Source: Calliopsis andreniformis (lineage: Eukaryota; Arthropoda; Insecta; Hymenoptera; Andrenidae). Taken from it: DNA of 64,000 bases. Shown here piece after piece: positions 12,396 through 25,952 of the stretch. The notes beneath the pieces were generated by a model. The model was not told where the DNA came from. It did no database searches and saw only the letters and a program-made list of their open reading frames with translations. The DNA is taken from the NCBI RefSeq assembly GCF_051401765.1, contig NW_027480423.1, positions 16,430,001 to 16,494,000 on the forward strand, in the 5' to 3' direction. The stretch's first letter is position 1; every line of letters starts with the position of its first letter. A program made the position numbers and the translations under genes.

Positions 12396-12902
12396 GACTT
12401 CTTAGGCCCTAACCATTCGATCTGGTGGAGCAAGGCCCTAGAGTGAAGCCTAGGTTGCCCGGAACGTAGATATGACCATAGCCTTCACACAGGATGCAAT
12501 TACTCGTTTTATACGATGGAAAGACTGTTGTATTTATTTTGTAGCTTATGCTTCTGTCGTTGACTTCTAAGGCCCTAACTCTTCGATATGGTGGAGCAAC
12601 GCCTCAGAGTTAAGCCTAGGATGCCCGGAACGTCGAAATGGTCATTACTTTCGCACTGGTTGCAATTAGTCATGCTATACGATGGGAAAGCTGTTGCAGT
12701 TTTATTGTATTTTATGCTTCTAGCGTTGACTTCTTAGGCCCTAACATTTCGATCTGGTGGAACAACGCCCTAGAGTGAAGCGTAGGTTGCCCAGAACGTA
12801 GAAATGACCATTACTTTCACACTGGTTGCCATTATTCGTTTTATACGATGGAAAAGCTGTTGTATTTACATCGTGTTTTAAGCTTCTGGCGTTGACTTCT
12901 TA
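12396..12902 (+). repeat. Three-monomer block duplicated from 9083-9584
   Basis: The segment matches 9083 onward at offset 3313 bp, sharing ggagcaaggccc, gtagatatgaccatagccttc, acacaggatgc, gatatggtgg, cgtcgaa and atgggaaagctgttgcag. The copy here keeps cgtgttttaagc, while the one at 9463 has lost a T, so the deletion arose after the duplication, in the upstream copy. A third relative lies at 39653-39984. Confidence 0.75.
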
Positions 12903-15900
12903 GGCCCTAACTATTTAATCTGTTGGAGCAACGCCCTAGGGTGAAGCCTAGGTTGCCCGGAAAGTAGAAATGTCCATAACTTTCAAAGTGGTTGCAATTA
13001 TTCGTTTTATACGATGGAAAAACTGTTGTATTTATACTGTATTTTATGTTTCTGACGTTGACTTCTAACGCACTAACTATTCGATCTGGTGGAGCAACGC
13101 CCTAGGGTGAAACCTATGTTGCCCGGAACGTAGAAATGACCATTACTTTCACAGTCTTTGCAATTATTCATTTTATACGATGGAAAAGCTGTTGCATTTA
13201 TATTGTATTTTATGCTTCTGGCGTTGACTTCTTAGGCCCTAACTATTCGATCTGGTGGAGCAACGCCTTAGAGTGACGCCTAGGTTGCCCGGAACGTAGA
13301 AATGACCATATCTTTCACACTGGTGGCTATTATTCGTCTTATTCGATGGAAAAACTGTTATATTTATAAGTACCCTATGCTTCTGGCGTTGACTTCTAAG
13401 GCCCTAGTTATTCGATCTGGTGGAGCAACGCCCTAGGGTGAAGCCTAGGTTGCCCGGATAGTAGAAATGACCATAACTTTCATAGTGGTTGCAATTATTC
13501 GCTTTCTACGATGGAAAAACTGTTGTATTTATATTGTATTTTATGCTTCTGGCATTGATTTCTGAGGCCCTAACTATTCGATCTGTTGGAGCAACGCCCT
13601 AGAGTGAAGCCTTGGTTTCCCGGAACGTAGAAATGACCATGACTTTCATACTGGTTGCAATTATTCGGTTTAAACGATGGAAAAACTGTTGTATTTCTAT
13701 TGTATTTTATGCTTCGCGCGTTGACTTCTAAGGCCCTAATCTTTCGATCTGGTGGAGCAACGCCCTAGAGTGAAGCGTAGGTGGCTCGGAACGTAGAAAT
13801 GACCATCACTTTCACACTGTTTGCAAATATACATTATGTACGATGGAAAAGCTGTTGTACTTATATTGTAATTTATGCTTCTGGCGTTGACTTCTTAGGC
13901 CCTAACTATTTGATCTGGTGACGCACCGCCCTAGAGTGAAGCCTAGGTTGCCCGGAACGTAGAACATACCGTTACCTTCACACTGGTTGCAGTTATTCCT
14001 GTTATACGATGGAAAAACTGTTTCATCTTTATTGTATTTTATGCTTCTGGCGTTGACTTCTTAGGACCTAACATTTCGATGTGGTGGAACAACGCCCTAG
14101 AGTGAAGCCTAGGTTGCCCAGAACGTAGAAATGGCCATTACTTTCACACTGGTTGCCGTTATTCGTTTTATACGATGGAAAAGCTGTTGTATTTATATCG
14201 TATTTTATGCTTCTGGCGTTGACTTCTTAGGCCCTAACTATTCCATCTGGTGGAACAACGCCCTAGAGTGAAGCCTAGGCTGCCCGGAACGTAGAAATGA
14301 CCATCACTTTCAAACTGGTTACTATTATTCCTGTTATACGATGGAAAAACTGTTGTATTTTTGTTGCATTTTATTCTTCGGGCGTTGACTTCTAAGGCCC
14401 TAACTATTCGATCTGGTGGAGCAACGCCCTAGGGTGAAGCCCAGGTTGCCCGGAAAGTAGAAATGTCCATAACTTTCATATTGGTTGCAATTATTCGTTT
14501 TGTACGATGGAAAAACTGTTGTATTTATACTGTATTTTATGCTTCTGACGTTGTCTTCTAAGTCACTAATTATTCGATCTGGTGGAGCAACGCCCTAGAG
14601 TGAAACCTAGGTTGCCCGGAACGTAGAAATGACCATTACTTTCACACTCTTTACAATTATTCATTTTATACGATGGAAAAGCTGATGCATTTTTATTGTA
14701 TTTTATGCTTCTGGCGCTGACTTCTAAGGCCCTAACAATTCGATCTGTTGGAGCAACGCCCTAGAGTGAAGCCTGGGTTTCCCGGATCGTAGAAATGACC
14801 ATGACTTTCATACTGGTTGCAATTATTCGTTTCATACGATGGAATAACTGTTGTATTTAAATTGTATTTTATGCTTCTGGCGTTGACTTCTAAGGCACTA
14901 ACCGTTCGATCTGTTGGAGCAACGCCCTAGAGTGAAGCTTAGGTTGCCCGGAACATAGAAATGACCATAACCTTCGAACTGGTGTCTATTATTCGTCTTA
15001 TTCGATGGAAAAACTGTTATATTTATAAATACCTTATGCTTCTGGCGTTGACTTCTAAGGCCCTAACTATTCGATCTGGTGGAGCAACGCCCTAGTGTGA
15101 AGCCTAGGTTGCCCGGATAGTAGAAATGACCATAACTTTCATATTGGTTGCAATTATTCGCTTTATACGATGGAAAAACTGTTGTATTTATATTGTATTT
15201 TATGCTTCTGGCGCTGACTTCTGAGGCCCTAACTATTCGATCTGCTGGAGCAACGCCCTAGAGTGAAGCCTTGGTTTCCCGGAACGTAGAAATGACCATG
15301 ACTTTCATACTGGTTGCAATTATTCGCTTTATACGATGGAAAAACTGTTGTATTTATTTTGTATTTTATGCATCTGGCGTTGACATCTGAGGCCCTAACT
15401 ATTTAATCTGTTGGAGCAATGCCCTAGGGTGAAGCCTAGGTTGCCCGGAACGTAGAAAAGACCATAACTTCCATACTGGTTGCAATTATTCGTTTTATTC
15501 GATGGAAAAACTGTTGTATTTATACTGTATTTTATGCTTCTGACGTTGACTTCTAACGCACTAACTATTCGATCTGGTGGAGCAACGCCCTAGAGTGAAA
15601 CCTAGGTTGCCCGGAACGTAGAAATGACCATTACTTTCACACTCTTTGCAATTATTCATTTTATACGATGGAAAAGCTGTTGCATTTATATTGTATTTTA
15701 TGCCTCTAGCATTGGCTTCTAAGGCACTAACTGTTCGATCTGGTGGAGCAACGCCCTAGAGTGAAGCTTAGGTTGCCCGGTACATAGAAATGACCATAAC
15801 TTTCACACTGGTGGCTATTATTCGTCTTATTCGATGGAAAAACTGTTATATTTATAAGTACCTTATTCTTCTGGCGTTGACTTCTAGGGCCCTAACTATT

Positions 15901-16551
15901 CGATCTGGTGGAGCAACGCCCTAGGGTGAAGCCTAGGTTGCCCGGATAGTAGAAATGACCATAACTTTCATAGTGGTTGCAATTATTCGCTTTATACGAT
16001 GGAAAAACTGTTGTATTTATATTGTATTTTATGCTTCTGGCGTTGACTTCTGAGGCCCTAACTATTCGGTCTGTTGGAGCAACACCCTAGAGTGAAGCCT
16101 TGGTTTCCCGGAACGTAGAAATGACCATGACTTTCATACTGGTTGCAATTATTCGTTTTATACGATGGAAAAACTGTTGTATTTATATTGTATTTTATGA
16201 TTCTGACGTTGACTTCTAAGGCTCGAGCTATTCGATCTGGTGGAGCAACGCCCTAGAGTGAAACCTAGGTTGCCCGGAACGTAGAAATGACCATAACTTT
16301 CACACTGGTTGCAATTATTCGTTTTATACGATCGAAAAACTGTTGTATTTATATTGTATTTTATGCTTCTGGCGTTCACTTCTTAGGCCCTAACTACTCG
16401 ATCGGGTGGAACAACGCCCTAGGGTGAATCCTAGGTTGCCCGGAAAGCAGAAATGACCATAACCTTCAAACTGGTTGCAATTATTCCTGTTATACGATGG
16501 AAAAACTGTTGTATTTATATTGTATTTTATGCTTCTGGCGTTGAATTCTGA
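12903..16551 (+). repeat. 22-monomer higher-order repeat, copy 1 (3649 bp)
   Basis: Twenty-two monomers (starts from 12942 to 16425) precede a second copy displaced by exactly 3649 bp, which is 22 x 166 minus 3. The three missing bases come from three monomers with the short core atttataagtacc or atttataaatacc (13274, 14933, 15762). Other landmarks are ttcggtttaaacgatgg with ttgtatttctattg (13605), the tgacgcaccgccc and acataccgttacc monomers (13771-14102), and gttgcccagaacg (14103). The 13695-14260 part is also present at 41235-41800. Confidence 0.85.
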
Positions 16552-19500
16552 GGCCCTAACTATTTAATCTGTTGGAGCAACGCCCTAGGGTGAAGCCTAG
16601 GTTGCCCGGAAAGTAGAAATGTCCATAACTTTCAAAGTGGTTGCAATTATTCGTTTTATACGATGGAAAAACTGTTGTATTTATACTGTATTTTATGTTT
16701 CTGACGTTGACTTCTAACGCACTAACTATTCGATCTGGTGGAGCAACGCCCTAGGGTGAAACCTAGGTTGCCCGGAACGTAGAAATGACCATTACTTTCA
16801 CAGTCTTTGCAATTATTCATTTTATACGATGGAAAAGCTGTTGCATTTATATTGTATTTTATGCTTCTGGCGTTGACTTCTTAGGCCCTAACTATTCGAT
16901 CTGGTGGAGCAACGCCTTAGAGTGACGCCTAGGTTGCCCGGAACGTAGAAATGACCATATCTTTCACACTGGTGGCTATTATTCGTCTTATTCGATGGAA
17001 AAACTGTTATATTTATAAGTACCCTATGCTTCTGGCGTTGACTTCTAAGGCCCTAGTTATTCGATCTGGTGGAGCAACGCCCTAGGGTGAAGCCTAGGTT
17101 GCCCGGATAGTAGAAATGACCATAACTTTCATAGTGGTTGCAATTATTCGCTTTCTACGATGGAAAAACTGTTGTATTTATATTGTATTTTATGCTTCTG
17201 GCATTGATTTCTGAGGCCCTAACTATTCGATCTGTTGGAGCAACGCCCTAGAGTGAAGCCTTGGTTTCCCGGAACGTAGAAATGACCATGACTTTCATAC
17301 TGGTTGCAATTATTCGGTTTAAACGATGGAAAAACTGTTGTATTTCTATTGTATTTTATGCTTCGCGCGTTGACTTCTAAGGCCCTAATCTCTCGATCTG
17401 GTGGAGCAACGCCCTAGAGTGAAGCGTAGGTGGCTCGGAACGTAGAAATGACCATCACTTTCACACTGTTTGCAAATATACATTATGTACGATGGAAAAG
17501 CTGTTGTACTTATATTGTAATTTATGCTTCTGGCGTTGACTTCTTAGGCCCTAACTATTTGATCTGGTGACGCACCGCCCTAGAGTGAAGCCTAGGTTGC
17601 CCGGAACGTAGAACATACCGTTACCTTCACACTGGTTGCAGTTATTCCTGTTATACGATGGAAAAACTGTTTCATCTTTATTGTATTATATGCTTCTGGC
17701 GTTGACTTCTTAGGACCTAACATTTCGATGTGGTGGAACAACGCCCTAGAGTGAAGCCTAGGTTGCCCAGAACGTAGAAATGGCCATTACTTTCACACTG
17801 GTTGCCGTTATTCGTTTTATACGATGGAAAAGCTGTTGTATTAATATCGTATTTTATGCTTCTGGCGTTGACTTCTTAGGCCCTAACTATTCCATCTGGT
17901 GGAACAACGCCCTAGAGTGAAGCCTAGGCTGCCCGGAACGTAGAAATGACCATCACTTTCAAACTGGTTACTATTATTCCTGTTATACGATGGAAAAACT
18001 GTTGTATTTTTGTTGCATTTTATTCTTCGGGCGTTGGCTTCTAAGGCCCTAACTATTCGATCTGGTGGAGCAACGCCCTAGGGTGAAGCCCAGGTTGCCC
18101 GGAAAGTAGAAATGTCCATAACTTTCATATTGGTTGCAATTATTCGTTTTATACGATGGAAAAACTGTTGTATTTATACTGTATTTTATGCTTCTGACGT
18201 TGTCTTCTAAGTCACTAATTATTCGATCTGGTGGAGCAACGCCCTAGAGTGAAACCTAGGTTGCCCGGAACGTAGAAATGACCATTACTTTCACACTCTT
18301 TACAATTATTCATTTTATACGATGGAAAAGCTGATGCATTTTTATTGTATTTTATGCTTCTGGCGCTGACTTCTAAGGCCCTAACAATTCGATCTGTTGG
18401 AGCAACGCCCTAGAGTGAAGCCTGGGTTTCCCGGATCGTAGAAATGACCATGACTTTCATACTGGTTGCAATTATTCGTTTCATACGATGGAATAACTCT
18501 TGTATTTAAATTGTATTTTATGCTTCTGGCGTTGACTTCTAAGGCACTAACAGTTCGATCTGTTGGAGCAACGCCCTAGAGTGAAGCTGAGGTTGCCCGG
18601 AACATAGAAATGACCATAACCTTCACACTGGTGTCTATTATTCGTCTTATTCGATGGAAAAACTGTTATATTTATAAATACCTTATGCTTCTGGCGTTGA
18701 CTTCTAAGGCCCTAACTATTCGATCTGGTGGAGCAACGCCCTAGTGTGAAGCCTAGGTTGCCCGGATAGTAGAAATGACCATAACTTTCATATTGGTTGC
18801 AATTATTCGCTTTATACGATGGAAAAACTGTTGTATTTATATTGTATTTTATGCTTCTGGCGCTGACTTCTGAGGCCCTAACTATTCGATCTGCTGGAGC
18901 AACGCCCTAGAGTGAAGCCTTGGTTTCCCGGAACGTAGAAATGACCATGACTTTCATACTGGTTGCAATTATTCGCTTTATACGATGGAAAAACTGTTGT
19001 ATTTATTTTGTATTTTATGCATCTGGCGTTGACATCTGAGGCCCTAACTATTTAATCTGTTGGAGCAATGCCCTAGGGTGAAGCCTAGGTTGCCCGGAAC
19101 GTAGAAAAGACCATAACTTCCATACTGGTTGCAATTATTCGTTTTATTCGATGGAAAAACTGTTGTATTTATACTGTATTTTATGCTTCTGACGTTGACT
19201 TCTAACGCACTAACTATTCGATCTGGTGGAGCAACGCCCTAGAGTGAAACCTAGGTTGCCCGGAACGTAGAAATGACCATTACTTTCACACTCTTTGCAA
19301 TTATTCATTTTATACGATGGAAAAGCTGTTGCATTTATATTGCATTTTATGCTTCTGGCGTTGACTTCTTAGGCCCTAACTATTCGATCTGGTGGAGGAA
19401 CGCCTTAGAGTGACGCCTAGTTTGCCCGGAACGTAGAAATGACCATATCTTTCACACTGGTGGCTATTATTCGTCTTATTCGATGGAAAAACTGTTATAT

Positions 19501-20090
19501 TTATAAGTACCCTATGCTTCCTGCGTTGACTTCTAAGGCCCTAACTATTCGATCTGGTGGAGCAACGCCCTAGGGTGAAGCCTAGGTTGCCCGGATAGTA
19601 GAAATGACCATAACTTTCATAGTGGTTGCTATTATTCGCTTTCTACGATGGAAAAACTGTTGTATTTATATTGTATTTTATGCTTCTGGCATTGAGTTCT
19701 GAGGCCCTAACTATTCTATCTGTTGGAGCAACGCCCTAGAGTGGAGCCTTGGTTTCCCGGAACGTAGAAATGACCATGACTTTCATACTGGTTGCAATTA
19801 TTCGTTTTATACGATGGAAAAACTGTTGTATTTATATTGTATTTTATGCTTCTGACGTTGACTTCTAAGGCTCGAACCATTCGATCTGGTGGAGCAACGC
19901 CTTAGAGTGAAACCTAGGTTGCGCGGAACGTAGAAATGACCATAACTTTCACACTGGTTGCAATTATTCATTTTATACGATGGAAAAACTGTTGTATTTA
20001 TATTGTATTTTATGCTTCTGGCGTTCACTTCTTAGGCCCTAACTATTCGATCGGGTGGAACAACGCCCTAGGGTGAAGCCTAGGTTGCCC
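16552..20090 (+). repeat. 22-monomer higher-order repeat, copy 2, mosaic near its end
   Basis: This copy follows copy 1 directly at offset 3649 bp, and up to about 19300 differs by only scattered substitutions (for example aatctctcg versus aatctttcg, ggcttc versus gacttc). From about 19320 to 19740 it no longer resembles the matching part of copy 1 (15670-16090). It instead carries the tgacgcc, catatctttc, ctttctacgatgg and ggcatt features found at 13205-13600 and 16854-17250. From 19753 it again matches copy 1, until about 20090. The last part overlaps the 13-monomer HOR. Confidence 0.8.
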
Positions 20091-21141
20091 GGAAAACAGA
20101 AATGACCATAACTTTCACACTGGTTGCAATTATACGTTTTATACGATGGAAAAACTGTTGTATTTATATTGTATTTTATGCTTCTGGCGTTCACTTCTTA
20201 GGCCCTAACTATTCGATCGGGTCGAACAACGCCCTAGGGTGAAGCCTATGTTGCCCGGCAGGCAGAAATGACAATAACTTTCAAACTGGTTGCAATTATT
20301 CCTGTTATACGATGGAAAAACTGTTGTATTTATATTGTATTTTATGCTTCTGGCGTTGACTTCTGAGGCCCTATCTATTCAATCTATTGGAGCAACCCCC
20401 AAGGGTGAATCCTAGGTTGCCCGGTAAGTAGAAATGACCATAACTTTCATACTGGTGGCAATTATCCGTTTTATACGATGGAAAAACTGTTGTATTTATA
20501 TTTTATTTTATGCTTCTGGCGTTAACTTCTTAGGCCTTAACTATTCGATCTGGTGGAACAACGCACTAGGGTGAAGCCTAGGTTGCCCGGAATGTAGAAA
20601 TGAGCATTACTTTCAAACTGGTTGCAGTTACTCCTGTTATACGATGGAAAAACCGTTGCGTTTTTATTGTATTTTATGCTTCTCACGTTGGCCTATAAGG
20701 TCCTAACTATTCGATCTCGTGGGGCAACGTCCAAGAGTGAAGCGTATGTTGCCCGAAAAGTAGGAATGACCATTACTTTCACACTGGTTGCAATTATTCA
20801 TTTTATACGATTGAAAAACTGTTGTACTTATATTGTATTTTATTCTTCTGGCGTTGAACTCTAAGTCCCTAGCTGTTCGATCTGGTGGAGCAACGCCCTA
20901 GAGTGAAGGCTCTGTAGCCCGGAACGTAGAAATGACCATGACTTTCATACTGGTTGCAATTATTCGTTTTATACGATGGAAAAACTGTTGTATTTATATT
21001 GTATTTTATGCCTCTAGAGTTGACTTCTAAGGCTCGAACTATTAGATCTGGTGGAGCAACGCCCTAGAGTGAAACATAGGTTGCCCGGAACGTAGAAATG
21101 ACCATAACCTTCACACTGGTTGCAATTATTCGTTTTATACC
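18985..21141 (+). repeat. 13-monomer higher-order repeat, copy 1 (2157 bp)
   Basis: From 18985 to 21141 the sequence recurs directly downstream at offset 2157 bp, that is 13 x 166 minus 1, the missing base being in the atttataagtacc monomer at 19411. At every place I compared the two copies are identical, including private marks such as gatctattggagcaaccccc-type changes (20385-20400), cggcaggcag, ggaatgtagaaatgagc, cttctcacgttggcc and gctctgtagcccgg. The boundary is marked by the change from tacgatgg (18981) to taccatgg (21138). Confidence 0.88.
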
Positions 21142-23298
21142 ATGGAAAAACTGTTGTATTTATTTTGTATTTTATGCATCTGGCGTTGACATCTGAGGCC
21201 CTAACTATTTAATCTGTTGGAGCAATGCCCTAGGGTGAAGCCTAGGTTGCCCGGAACGTAGAAAAGACCATAACTTCCATACTGGTTGCAATTATTCGTT
21301 TTATTCGATGGAAAAACTGTTGTATTTATACTGTATTTTATGCTTCTGACGTTGACTTCTAACGCACTAACTATTCGATCTGGTGGAGCAACGCCCTAGA
21401 GTGAAACCTAGGTTGCCCGGAACGTAGAAATGACCATTACTTTCACACTCTTTGCAATTATTCATTTTATACGATGGAAAAGCTGTTGCATTTATATTGC
21501 ATTTTATGCTTCTGGCGTTGACTTCTTAGGCCCTAACTATTCGATCTGGTGGAGGAACGCCTTAGAGTGACGCCTAGTTTGCCCGGAACGTAGAAATGAC
21601 CATATCTTTCACACTGGTGGCTATTATTCGTCTTATTCGATGGAAAAACTGTTATATTTATAAGTACCCTATGCTTCCTGCGTTGACTTCTAAGGCCCTA
21701 ACTATTCGATCTGGTGGAGCAACGCCCTAGGGTGAAGCCTAGGTTGCCCGGATAGTAGAAATGACCATAACTTTCATAGTGGTTGCTATTATTCGCTTTC
21801 TACGATGGAAAAACTGTTGTATTTATATTGTATTTTATGCTTCTGGCATTGAGTTCTGAGGCCCTAACTATTCTATCTGTTGGAGCAACGCCCTAGAGTG
21901 GAGCCTTGGTTTCCCGGAACGTAGAAATGACCATGACTTTCATACTGGTTGCAATTATTCGTTTTATACGATGGAAAAACTGTTGTATTTATATTGTATT
22001 TTATGCTTCTGACGTTGACTTCTAAGGCTCGAACCATTCGATCTGGTGGAGCAACGCCTTAGAGTGAAACCTAGGTTGCGCGGAACGTAGAAATGACCAT
22101 AACTTTCACACTGGTTGCAATTATTCATTTTATACGATGGAAAAACTGTTGTATTTATATTGTATTTTATGCTTCTGGCGTTCACTTCTTAGGCCCTAAC
22201 TATTCGATCGGGTGGAACAACGCCCTAGGGTGAAGCCTAGGTTGCCCGGAAAACAGAAATGACCATAACTTTCACACTGGTTGCAATTATACGTTTTATA
22301 CGATGGAAAAACTGTTGTATTTATATTGTATTTTATGCTTCTGGCGTTCACTTCTTAGGCCCTAACTATTCGATCGGGTCGAACAACGCCCTAGGGTGAA
22401 GCCTATGTTGCCCGGCAGGCAGAAATGACAATAACTTTCAAACTGGTTGCAATTATTCCTGTTATACGATGGAAAAACTGTTGTATTTATATTGTATTTT
22501 ATGCTTCTGGCGTTGACTTCTGAGGCCCTATCTATTCAATCTATTGGAGCAACCCCCAAGGGTGAATCCTAGGTTGCCCGGTAAGTAGAAATGACCATAA
22601 CTTTCATACTGGTGGCAATTATCCGTTTTATACGATGGAAAAACTGTTGTATTTATATTTTATTTTATGCTTCTGGCGTTAACTTCTTAGGCCTTAACTA
22701 TTCGATCTGGTGGAACAACGCACTAGGGTGAAGCCTAGGTTGCCCGGAATGTAGAAATGAGCATTACTTTCAAACTGGTTGCAGTTACTCCTGTTATACG
22801 ATGGAAAAACCGTTGCGTTTTTATTGTATTTTATGCTTCTCACGTTGGCCTATAAGGTCCTAACTATTCGATCTCGTGGGGCAACGTCCAAGAGTGAAGC
22901 GTATGTTGCCCGAAAAGTAGGAATGACCATTACTTTCACACTGGTTGCAATTATTCATTTTATACGATTGAAAAACTGTTGTACTTATATTGTATTTTAT
23001 TCTTCTGGCGTTGAACTCTAAGTCCCTAGCTGTTCGATCTGGTGGAGCAACGCCCTAGAGTGAAGGCTCTGTAGCCCGGAACGTAGAAATGACCATGACT
23101 TTCATACTGGTTGCAATTATTCGTTTTATACGATGGAAAAACTGTTGTATTTATATTGTATTTTATGCCTCTAGAGTTGACTTCTAAGGCTCGAACTATT
23201 AGATCTGGTGGAGCAACGCCCTAGAGTGAAACATAGGTTGCCCGGAACGTAGAAATGACCATAACCTTCACACTGGTTGCAATTATTCGTTTTATACC
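21142..23298 (+). repeat. 13-monomer higher-order repeat, copy 2 (2157 bp)
   Basis: This is the direct tandem partner of 18985-21141, with no difference seen. It again ends at taccatgg (23295-23302), after which the sequence continues with ttgtatttatattg instead of ttgtatttattttg, entering the enlarged unit. Such a perfect pair means either a very recent duplication or an assembly-level copy; read depth or long reads spanning both would tell. Confidence 0.88.
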
Positions 23299-25952
23299 AT
23301 GGAAAAACTGTTGTATTTATATTGTATTTTATGCTTCTGGCGTTCACTTCTTAGGCCCTAACTATTCGATCGGGTGGAACAACGTCCTAGGGTGAAGCCT
23401 ATGTTGCCCGGAAAGCAGAAATGACCATAACTTTCAAACTGGTTGCAATTATTCCTGTTATACGATGGAAAAACTGTTGTATTTATATTGTATTTTATGC
23501 TTCTGGCGTTGACTTCTGAGGCCCTAACTATTTAATCTGTTGAAGCAACGCCCTAGGGTGAAGCCTAGGTTGCCCGGAACGTAGAAATGACCATTACTTT
23601 CACACTCTTTGCAATTATTCATTTTATACGATGGAAAAGCTGTTGCATTTATATTGCATTTCATGCTTCTGGCGTTGACTTCTTAGGCCCTAACTATTCG
23701 ATCTGGTGGAGCAACGCCTTAGAGTGACGCCTAGGTTGCCCGGAACGTAGAAATGACCATAACTTTCACACTGGTTGCAATTATTCATTTTATACGATGG
23801 AAAAACTGTTGTATTTATATTGTATTTTATGCTTCTGGCGTTCACTTCTTAGGCCCTAACTATTCGATCGGGTGGAACAACGCCCTAGGGTGAAGCCTAG
23901 GTTGCCCGGAAAGCAGAAATGACCATAACTTTCAAACTGGTTGCAATTATTCCTGTTATACGATGGAAAAACTGTTGTATTTATACTGTATTTTATGCTT
24001 CTGACGTTGACTTCTAACGCACTAACTATTCGATCTGGTGGAGCAACGCCCTAGAGTGAAACCTAGGTTGCCCGGAACGAAGAAATGACCATTACTTTCA
24101 CACTCTTTGCAATTATTCATTTTATACGATGGAAAAGCAGTTGCATTTATATTGCATTTTATGCTTCTGGCGTTGACTTCTTAGGCCCTAACTATTCGAT
24201 CTGGTGGAGCAACGCCTTAGAGTGACGCCTAGGTTGCCCGGAACGTAGAAATGACCATATCTTCCACACTGGTGGCTATTAGCGTCTTATTCGATGGAAA
24301 AACTGTTATACTTATAAGTACCCTATGCTTCTGGCGTTGACTTCTAAGGCTCTAACTATTCGATCTGGTGGAGCAACGCCCTAGGGTGAAGCCTAGGTTG
24401 CCCGGATAGTAGAAATGACCATAACTTTCATAGTGGTTGCTATTATTCGCTTTCTACGATGGAAAAACTGTTGTATTTATATTGTATTTTATGCTTCTGG
24501 CATTGAGTTCTGAGGACCAAACTATTCGATCTGTTGGAGCAACGCCCTAGAGTGGAGCCTTGGTTTCCCGGAACGTAGAAATGACCATGACTTTCATACT
24601 GGTTGCAATTATTCGTTTTATACGATGGAAAAACTGTTGTATTTATATTGTATTTTATGCTTCTGACGTTGACTTCTAAGGCTCGAACCATTCGATCTGG
24701 TGGAGCAACTCCCTAGAGTGAAACCTAGGTTGCGCGGAACGTAGAAATGACCATAACTTTCACACTGGTTGCAATTATTCATTTTATACGATGGAAAAAC
24801 TGTTGTATTTATATTGTATTTTATGCTTCTGGCGTTCACTTCTTAGGCCCTAACTATTCGATCGGGTGGAACAACGCCCTAGGGTGAAGCCTAGGTTGCC
24901 CGGAAAACAGAAATGACCATAACTTTCACACTGGTTGCAATTATACGTTTTATACGATGGAAAAACTGTTGTATTTATATTGTATTTTATGCTTCTGGCG
25001 TTCACTTCTTAGGCCCTAACTATTCGATCGGGTCGAACAACGCCCTAGGGTGAAGCCTATGTTGCCCGGCAGGCAGAAATGACAATAACTTTCAAACTGG
25101 TTGCATTTATTCCTGTTATACGATGGAAAAACTGTTGTATTTATATTGTATTTTATGCTTCTGGCGTTGACTTCTGAGGCCCTATCTATTCAATCTATTG
25201 GAGCAACCCCCAAGGGTGAATCCTAGGTTGCCCGGTAAGTAGAAATGACCATAACTTTCATACTGGTGGCAATTATCCGTTTTATACGATGGAAAAACTG
25301 TTGTATTTATATTTTATTTTATGCTTCTGGCGTTAACTTCTTAGGCCTTAACTATTCGATCTGGTGGAACAACGCACTAGGGTGAAGCCTAGGTTGCCCG
25401 GAACGTAGAAATGAGCATTACTTTCAAACTGGTTGCAGTTACTCCTGTTATACGATGGAAAAACCGTTGCGTTTTTATTGTATTTTATGCTTCTCACGTT
25501 GGCCTATAAGGTCCTAACTATTCGATCTCGTGGGGCAACGTCCAAGAGTGAAGCGTATGTTGCCCGAAAAGTAGGAATGACCATTACTTTCACACTGGTT
25601 GCAATTATTCATTTTATACGATTGAAAAACTGTTGTACTTATATTGTATTTTATTCTTCTGGCGTTGAACTCTAAGTCCCTAGCTGTTCGATCTGGTGGA
25701 GCAACGCCCTAGAGTGAAGGCTCTGTAGCCCGGAACGTAGAAATGACCATGACTTTCATACTGGTTGCAATTATTCGTTTTATACGATGGAAAAACTGTT
25801 GTATTTATATTGTATTTTATGCCTCTAGAGTTGACTTCTAAGGCTCGAACTATTAGATCTGGTGGAGCAACGCCCTAGAGTGAAACATAGGTTGCCCGGA
25901 ACGTAGAAATGACCATAACCTTCACACTGGTTGCAATTATTCGTTTTATACC
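23299..25952 (+). repeat. 16-monomer higher-order repeat derived from the 13-mer, copy 1 (2654 bp)
   Basis: The unit repeats at offset 2654 bp (16 x 166 minus 2). About thirteen of its monomers match the upstream 13-mer, and three additional ones occupy roughly 23300-23960. Both missing bases lie in one monomer, 24223-24386 (164 bp), which has ctattagcgtc for ctattattcgtc and the short atacttataagtacc core. Small private changes separate it from its neighbour: ggctctaac at 24346 versus ggccctaac at 27000, tgcatttattcctg at 25105. Confidence 0.85.

Noticed and set aside
21138..21145. The taccatgg change at the 13-mer boundaries as a special recombination site
   Set aside because: It is a single substitution that happens to lie at the edge of the duplicated unit and was copied with it. 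A similar form occurs at 34741 without any boundary.
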